Assembly: GCF_021021555.1 (NCBI RefSeq)
Contig: NZ_JAINWA010000001.1
Location: 434,001 to 498,000 of the forward strand
Reading direction: 5' to 3'
Length of the DNA: 64,000 nt
Origin: Teretinema zuelzerae
Lineage (GTDB): Bacteria > Spirochaetota > Spirochaetia > Treponematales > Treponemataceae
Shown: piece after piece, positions 58,578 through 64,000 of the stretch
Layout of the letters: the number at the start of each line of letters is the position of its first letter
How positions within the stretch are numbered: position 1 is the first letter of the stretch
Program-made: the position numbers and the translations under genes
The notes under the pieces: model-generated
The model's database searches: none
The model's input: the letters and a program-made list of their open reading frames with translations, nothing else
Told to the model about the DNA's origin: nothing

Positions 58578-60158
58578 ATGAAAGAGTTAGTAAGTAATGT
58601 TGATGCAACACCTTCAAAGCGATTGTATTTATCAATTATTGCTGATTATGATATCAATAAAGCTCTTTCAGAGTTAATTGATAATTCTCTGGATATTTGG
58701 AAGTTAAGTGGAAAGGATAAGGTTTTAAATGTTTTAATTGATCTTGATAAAACGCAACAAAGAATTCTTGTTAAGGATAATGCAGGTGGAATTAGTGAAA
58801 ATGATTTATCCTTTATTGTATCACCAGGTCAGTCAAAAAATAATGATATTGATAATACTATCGGTGTATTTGGTGTAGGTTCAAAGAGATCGGTAGTTGC
58901 ATTGGCACAAGAAGTGCGGATTAAAACTAGAAAGAGTAGTGATTGTTGGCAAATTGAATTTGATGATACTTGGATAAAAGAAAGCGATGATTGGACGCTA
59001 CCAGTATATAAAATAGAAGGAGTTGAAAAGGGTTCAACCGAAATAGAACTACTTAAATTACGAAAATATATTAGTGATGAAGTTATTGTTAATTTTATTA
59101 AGCATGTATCAGAGACGTATGCCATTTTCTTGAAAAATCAGAATTTGTCAATTGTAGTAAATGGAAAGAAAATAAATCCAATTTTATTTGAGAATTGGGC
59201 TTTTCCTCCAGACTATCCTCCGCATAATTATGTTGGAGAATTACCGTTATCAAATGGAAGAAGAGTTGATGTTTTAGTCACCGCTGGTTTGACTTTAGAA
59301 TCAAATCAAGCATCAGGTGAATATGGAGTATATTTATATTGTAATGATAGGTTGATTGTAAAAGGATTGAAGAATCATGAAGTCGGATTTCAGAAGGGTA
59401 TTGCTGGATTACCACACGCAGATTTATCTCTCGCTCGGGTTATAATTCAATTAAGTGGAATACCTAGTGTTATGCCTTGGAATAGTAGTAAATCTGATAT
59501 AAATACTTCTTCAGAAGTATTTATTTCTTTACGAGAATGGTTGACAACACTAATAAAAGATTTCACGTCTCTATCCAGAAGATTTAGTAAAGTCGAAGGC
59601 GGTTGGCCTGTAAATGTTTTTCAATATAATAATGGTAGCTTTATTGATAAAGATGTTACCAATTTAGCTCTAGCAGATATATCATACTTACCACCGTTGC
59701 CAGAAGTATCACCTAGATATGCAAATATTGTGCAAAAGAAAAATAAAACAATAAGTGAAGAAAAGCCTTGGGTTGTAGGTTTGTATGAATCAGTAATAGC
59801 AGTAGATTGGATTCTAAAACAACACTTCGCTCAAAAGAATCGTATTGCTTTGATCTTACTAGATAGTACCATCGAGATTGCTTTTAAAGAATATATTCTC
59901 AATGAATCTGGACAACAGTATAGTGAAAAAAAAATACTTGAGATATTCAGTAATCGCAGTGAGGTTGAAAGAATCATCTCTGAATCAATAAAACTAACAA
60001 ATCCACAATGGACTAAGGTTAAGCATTATTATCAAAAACGTTGCGATTTAATACACCGTAAAGCTACTACTTCTATTTCTGATTTTGAAATATCTGATTT
60101 TAGAAAAACTGTTGAATCAATATTAAAAAAAATGTTTAAGCTTCAGTTTGAGAACTAA
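58578..60158 (+). CDS. Cassette gene: GHKL ATPase with C-terminal HEPN-like domain
   Basis: 526 residues. The Bergerat ATP site is visible: N-box LSELIDNSLDIW, G1 VKDNAGGISE, G2 IGVFGVGSKRSVV. A middle domain (~200-400) follows as in HSP90/MORC-like ATPases. The C-terminal ~120 residues are helical and end in YYQKRCDLIHRKAT, which holds Arg-x4-His, the catalytic RNase motif of HEPN domains. ATPase plus RNase is an abortive-infection-type design. GAGGAAA site before ATG. No full attC follows. Confidence 0.75.
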   Translation: MKELVSNVDATPSKRLYLSIIADYDINKALSELIDNSLDIWKLSGKDKVLNVLIDLDKTQQRILVKDNAGGISENDLSFIVSPGQSKNNDIDNTIGVFGVGSKRSVVALAQEVRIKTRKSSDCWQIEFDDTWIKESDDWTLPVYKIEGVEKGSTEIELLKLRKYISDEVIVNFIKHVSETYAIFLKNQNLSIVVNGKKINPILFENWAFPPDYPPHNYVGELPLSNGRRVDVLVTAGLTLESNQASGEYGVYLYCNDRLIVKGLKNHEVGFQKGIAGLPHADLSLARVIIQLSGIPSVMPWNSSKSDINTSSEVFISLREWLTTLIKDFTSLSRRFSKVEGGWPVNVFQYNNGSFIDKDVTNLALADISYLPPLPEVSPRYANIVQKKNKTISEEKPWVVGLYESVIAVDWILKQHFAQKNRIALILLDSTIEIAFKEYILNESGQQYSEKKILEIFSNRSEVERIISESIKLTNPQWTKVKHYYQKRCDLIHRKATTSISDFEISDFRKTVESILKKMFKLQFEN

Positions 60159-60204
60159 CTACCTAGGTTCAAGCAGCAAGTGCAACGCTGAGTCTCTGCC
60201 TTAA

Positions 60205-60489
60205 TATAGTTCTTCGGATGCATCAAAAATGAAAGGTTTTTATAATCGAAGTTTGACTGGTAAATCAATAGAAACCTTTTTTGAAACGCTTATTAGGTTT
60301 CTTCATTGGTACTGCAACTAGAAAAATAAGATGTCACTAGGTGGTATGAGTCCGATTCAGTATCGCTATATCCTGGGATGGGGGTATAGTTATCCAAGAG
60401 AACGTCCGTTCCCCCAAAAGAGAAAAACCCAAACCGGCGTTGAAAACCTGAATCAGTGTCGTTTAATACTGTACTTTGTTTTAAAATAA
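60205..60489 (+). pseudogene. IS3-family transposase fossil
   Basis: The frame reads the C-terminal part of an IS3 OrfB: FFETLIRFLHWYCN, a TAG, then KNKMSLGGMSPIQYRYI, where the family has (W)YNxxR...L(K/G)xxSPxxYR. Upstream catalytic regions are absent, and a stop interrupts the fragment, so it is a dead remnant at the right end of the cassette array. Confidence 0.7.
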
Positions 60490-60492
60490 AAG

Positions 60493-60526
60493 ACCCCCTG
60501 ATGTTTAACTATCAGGGGGTTCTTTT
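60493..60526. terminator. Bidirectional terminator
   Basis: Perfect 10-bp stem ACCCCCTGAT/ATCAGGGGGT with T-runs on both strands. It ends the large minus-strand surface protein gene. Confidence 0.85.
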
Positions 60527-60549
60527 ATTGATACAGAGTCAAGAACTAA

Positions 60550-63500
60550 TTATTTTGCTGCACATCTTCTGGTTTCAGACATAACTTGTATTGATATTGA
60601 TTGAGTTCCATTAGGTCTTGTTATGGTCCCGTTAATAAACCCAAGAGTTATTATACTCGTAACCGATTCATCTATAGAGTTTACTAATTGTGCATCATTT
60701 AAGAAATAAGCAGTGGTGTTCCCTTCGTGATAGGTTGTATATTTCCATTCAAAGCCAGACTGATACCCAGGTCTATCCACGACTTTATATGAAAGTGATG
60801 GAATATAATTATTTGTATCTGCCTTGAAAGAAGACTGACTCATCCGTATTGGTGTTGACCGCTGAACCTTATTAAATTTAAGGCGACTAGATGCATCAAT
60901 AACAAAACCAAATTCATCCTCTCGTGATTTTGGATCATAGACTGCCTTAAATGGGAAGGTTGTATCAAACAACGATAAATATATATCCATATCTATTGAA
61001 GTGGTAACGTTATTAACCGTTATAGGTACAGCCATTAGACCTAATTTTGCTAAATGGACATATTCACCTCCATCCGAATATTTTTGCCAATCGAGAATTA
61101 CTCTACTACCATTCCATGTATAGTAAGTATCATGGGTAACCAAGTACTCCTTTACTATGTAATCCATTGGATGTGTAATATTCCATGAAGTAGATGAAGA
61201 TTGTGTTAATGCTACAGGTATATTTGCATTTGAGGAGGTGAAATGAAGATTTGAAATTGTATATGTTGCATTAGTTTCAGTAACTCCTAAAGCAAAATTG
61301 ACACTCTCGCCATCTCCCAAAATTAACATACCACTGGGTTCATCATATCTTGAAAACTTTCCTTGTTTTGAGATAACAGAAGGCTTAACTGTAAGATTTG
61401 AATAACCAAGATTTAAACTACAAATCTGAGTTCCAAATCTGTAATTATTATATGGATTTGTAGCACTTACAGTGAATACAGCCGAGCCCTCTTTTAGTGG
61501 TTTCAAGTAGATTTCCTTCTTGTTTTTATCAATTGTATATGATGCGATATCATTATCAATTAATAGTCCAATAGTAGCATTCGGAGGATTTACATCATAT
61601 GAGATAGTATACAAAAGAGGATTCGTTGAATCATATCTTGGTTCTGCTTTGATAAGAGACTTATTTAATGTGAGCTTATAATCCCAGGCACAAGTAATAT
61701 TTATACTTGCACTCATGCTGTTTGCTGTTCCTGAAAGCTTTGTAACTCCTTCGGTAAGGCCTGTAACGGTCACCGTTTTGGAACTTGTGTCAACAGCATA
61801 CGTTACAAATTCATTGGAATTGGTCATCCAATTTATCGCAGCATCCTCAGGTATCAAGACATATTTGAAAGTCTTCTTTTGACCAGGTTGTAGACGCATG
61901 GACTGAGTATCAAAACTGAATTGTCTTGATGCAGCTATCAACACATCACATTTTGCTGTTTTCCCCTTGAACTCGGCCGTAACCGTAGTTTTTCCGGTAG
62001 ACAGGGAATAAAGGGCAACCGTCTTCCCGCTTCCGAGAATTGAGACAATCTCAGCACCACCGACCTTATCAGCGCTCCATGTAATAGCTTTATAGTCCTC
62101 GCTTGTACCAAGATCTATATTTGCAGATATTTCAACCGTTTTTCCGGTCTCTGTCGATATATAGTTCTTGTTTAGCGAGATTCCAGCATTTGATCCTTCT
62201 ACCTGTACATGTATGGTATAGATAGTTGATGTTTTTGGATGAGAAATACGTATTGACGTTTCACCTGCTTTTAACGGTTTTACGATGATATTTGATCCAG
62301 AGGTGCCTATAAGACTCGCAATAGATGGATCTGTAATTTTCCATTGTAGATTATACTGGTCTGGAGTCGAGATTCCTTCTCCGACAATCGAAGCACTCAC
62401 AGATCTCTGAGAATCAGTAATTTTCATCGCAAGGACATTGGTTTGAGACGTAATATAAGGAGCTGTCATCTCAGTAGCTTTCTTAACATAAATCATTAAG
62501 TCGCTTTTAGCTCCGGAAGGGCTTGTAGCAGTAACAATCGCTGTTCCAGTTGCAAGAGCAGTTACCTGAGCGACCTTATTAGTGCCAGTGATTGTTACAA
62601 TCTTTGAGTTGTCAGTAGCATAGGTAACTCTACCGGAATACTCTCCTTCGATGGCCGGAACCTGCATTGCAACAAATTGAGTCGTACCTTCAGCGATCGT
62701 CATTGATGACTGAGAAAAAGCAAATTGAGAATATTCTGTAACCCTGACAATTATCTTCCCATCATACGGAGATTTTGGATGCGTGATAGTTATTTCAGCT
62801 TTTCCTTCTTGTCGGGGCGTTATGACCGCTGTATTTGCAGAATAGGTAAGATCAATCACATTATAGTTATCTGCACTCCATACAAAGCCATATTTATCTT
62901 CAGCGGTACCGCCAACTAATGTAGCTGTGACAGTTTGTGCAGAATCTGCGGGTTTCATTGAAACGATTGGAAGAGAAGGGTTAATATAAAGGTTTGAAGA
63001 TGGAGCCGGTTCATCAACAATTACCACCAATGGGAATGGATAGGATGCCTTTGGATGCGTGACGGTTAGTCGACACTCTCCAGGAGAAATACCTTTCACA
63101 ACTGCATTTTGACCATTTGCGGTAAGTTGAATTAGGTCTCCACGATCAACTGTCCATACAAAATGTTGATTATCGACTTCTTGACCTCCCGCAAGTGTAA
63201 CGGATAAGTTTTTAGAAGCGCCATCTTTAGTTACAGTAAGAATATTCTGGCCTGATGTGATATATGGATTTGAAGATGCGTCTTGGAGAGTATTCGATAT
63301 AATTACTGTAATATCAAGCGAATAGACACAGGAGGCATGCTTCACTGTAACACGGGCGACGCCCGCAGTAATTCCTGATAATACCGCAGTTGTACCATTA
63401 TCAACGATTTGCAAGACTGAAGGGTTGTCAGAAGTCCAAGCATAATCCGCAGCACTTGTTTCAGAAGTACCTGATAAACGAACACTGACCGTTTGTTGAG

Positions 63501-64000
63501 TACCAGTCACCATCCGAACAACGTTTTGTGTTGTAGTAAGATATGAAAGTCCATCAATATCTGCTTGAGTGTTCCCCACCAATACAAGAACATTTTTATC
63601 ATAGGTTGAGTCTGCATGACGAACGATAAGACGTGCTTGGCCGGGGACTTTTGGAACAATGTAGCACTTATCTCCAAGTGGGCTTATCGCAGCAATAGAA
63701 GGATCATCGATATCCCAGGTGAATAGAGTTGACTCAACACCGTTTTCAAGTTTTGCAGTAATTTGTTCACCCTGAGCACCAGCAATTAGTCCAACTACGT
63801 CTTTACTTGTACTGATAAAGGGTTCTTTTTGATTGACTATGATATATTCATCACCAATTCGTACAGTAATCTTTAAGGTGTTTTCTGATTTAGGGTGTGA
63901 AACAGTTATCACTGCTTCACCATTACTTTTTGAAGTAATGGTTGCTGTTTTTCCATTTGGTATCACATCCATAATCGATGAATCACTTGATACCCATGAA
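60550..64000 (-). CDS. Large Ig-like (Big2) repeat surface protein, 5' end missing
   Basis: Over 1140 residues are visible and the frame is open to the right edge, so the N-terminus is outside the window. At least seven ~85-residue bacterial Ig-like repeats are clear from the phrases YITSGQNILTV, LTVTHPKASYPF and ITITHPKSPYDG. A different ~400-residue C-terminal part (GYQSGFEWKYTTYHEG) ends the protein. It is probably exported, serving adhesion or surface contact. Base composition is less extreme than the cassettes. Confidence 0.88.
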   Translation of the reverse strand, partial: SWVSSDSSIMDVIPNGKTATITSKSNGEAVITVSHPKSENTLKITVRIGDEYIIVNQKEPFISTSKDVVGLIAGAQGEQITAKLENGVESTLFTWDIDDPSIAAISPLGDKCYIVPKVPGQARLIVRHADSTYDKNVLVLVGNTQADIDGLSYLTTTQNVVRMVTGTQQTVSVRLSGTSETSAADYAWTSDNPSVLQIVDNGTTAVLSGITAGVARVTVKHASCVYSLDITVIISNTLQDASSNPYITSGQNILTVTKDGASKNLSVTLAGGQEVDNQHFVWTVDRGDLIQLTANGQNAVVKGISPGECRLTVTHPKASYPFPLVVIVDEPAPSSNLYINPSLPIVSMKPADSAQTVTATLVGGTAEDKYGFVWSADNYNVIDLTYSANTAVITPRQEGKAEITITHPKSPYDGKIIVRVTEYSQFAFSQSSMTIAEGTTQFVAMQVPAIEGEYSGRVTYATDNSKIVTITGTNKVAQVTALATGTAIVTATSPSGAKSDLMIYVKKATEMTAPYITSQTNVLAMKITDSQRSVSASIVGEGISTPDQYNLQWKITDPSIASLIGTSGSNIIVKPLKAGETSIRISHPKTSTIYTIHVQVEGSNAGISLNKNYISTETGKTVEISANIDLGTSEDYKAITWSADKVGGAEIVSILGSGKTVALYSLSTGKTTVTAEFKGKTAKCDVLIAASRQFSFDTQSMRLQPGQKKTFKYVLIPEDAAINWMTNSNEFVTYAVDTSSKTVTVTGLTEGVTKLSGTANSMSASINITCAWDYKLTLNKSLIKAEPRYDSTNPLLYTISYDVNPPNATIGLLIDNDIASYTIDKNKKEIYLKPLKEGSAVFTVSATNPYNNYRFGTQICSLNLGYSNLTVKPSVISKQGKFSRYDEPSGMLILGDGESVNFALGVTETNATYTISNLHFTSSNANIPVALTQSSSTSWNITHPMDYIVKEYLVTHDTYYTWNGSRVILDWQKYSDGGEYVHLAKLGLMAVPITVNNVTTSIDMDIYLSLFDTTFPFKAVYDPKSREDEFGFVIDASSRLKFNKVQRSTPIRMSQSSFKADTNNYIPSLSYKVVDRPGYQSGFEWKYTTYHEGNTTAYFLNDAQLVNSIDESVTSIITLGFINGTITRPNGTQSISIQVMSETRRCAAK

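Larger units (their letters stand above)
42280..60158 (+). mobile_element. Integron gene-cassette array without integrase in view (CALIN-like), interrupted at 45.78-55.38 kb
   Basis: Genes are separated by ~110-120-bp attC-type sites with shared ends CTAACAACTGCTTCAACCTG and CAGGTTAAGCAAATGTTAG. All cassette genes are on the plus strand, and several stop codons lie inside the attC. Lone core sites GTTAGAT at 42280 and 55385 mark the outer left edge and the re-entry after the interruption. The last cassette (GHKL ATPase) has no full attC after it. No IntI-type integrase gene is seen in the window; one may lie outside it. Treponema denticola is known to carry a chromosomal integron, which makes this family plausible here. 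Confidence 0.8.

Overview
The window suggests a GC-rich chromosome of a spirochaete of the Treponema group, carrying an AT-rich accessory island from about 40.4 kb to the right edge. The spirochaete assignment is an inference: bactofilin, FapA-like and TPR proteins, a beta-propeller adenylate cyclase, MutS2 and many lipoproteins with loose lipoboxes fit together. No rRNA or species marker is present.

Region 1 (1-40.4 kb) is ordinary, densely packed core genome. In order it holds: a divergent KDG kinase / KDPG aldolase pair; an XRE-cupin regulator; glyA behind a ZTP-type riboswitch; a DUF134-NifX regulator; hslO; a MATE pump; an RRM RNA-binding protein with a long leader; an M28-like peptidase; pgi and argR; a FapA-like protein; a mutS2, rsgA, murI cluster; a pentapeptide-repeat/metallo-beta-lactamase pair; a LexA-like repressor divergent from umuD-umuC-DUF72; a MarR-controlled CoA-disulfide reductase/rhodanese/TusA/DsrE fusion; a propeller-adenylate cyclase; TPR proteins; pta; tyrA-bactofilin-TPR-mtaB; and a lipoprotein/outer-membrane protein pair. 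Several genes have a good sigma-70 promoter ending about 7 nt before the start codon and no leader, so leaderless transcription looks common. The UmuD homologue starts where UmuD would be cleaved and lacks the catalytic Ser and Lys, so it looks like a UmuD' by birth.

Region 2 (40.45-42.2 kb) is the island entry: tRNA-Lys(TTT), then a phage-type tyrosine recombinase and a small zinc-ribbon protein. Base composition changes sharply at the tRNA.

Region 3 (42.3-60.2 kb) is an integron gene-cassette array with no integron integrase in view (CALIN-like): four full attC sites of about 110-120 bp, one broken attC and two isolated core sites. Cassettes carry a membrane-anchored unknown protein, a metallo-beta-lactamase-fold hydrolase, a methyltransferase-like protein, a RiPP cassette (38-residue Cys/Pro/Gly-rich precursor plus radical SAM/SPASM maturase), a two-gene DUF1828/1829-type pair, and a GHKL ATPase with a C-terminal HEPN-like R-x4-H motif. 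Most cassettes open with a C(UUCG)G-type hairpin just before the ribosome binding site.

Region 4 (45.78-55.38 kb) interrupts the array at a broken attC. It begins with a perfect 25-bp inverted repeat and has a possible origin or control region (long palindromes, four TGTATTACA repeats, a 24-bp palindrome family), a PilZ-like gene with an in-frame TGA, an ArdC-like protein and a 1745-residue polyvalent protein with zincin, RadC/JAB and ArdC-like domains. It looks like the remains of a plasmid, phage or conjugative element.

Region 5 (60.2-64 kb) holds an IS3-family transposase fossil and, on the minus strand, a large Ig-like (Big2) repeat surface protein running off the window.

The best candidate for something undescribed is the RiPP precursor-maturase pair packaged as a mobile integron cassette, beside the defence-like cassettes.
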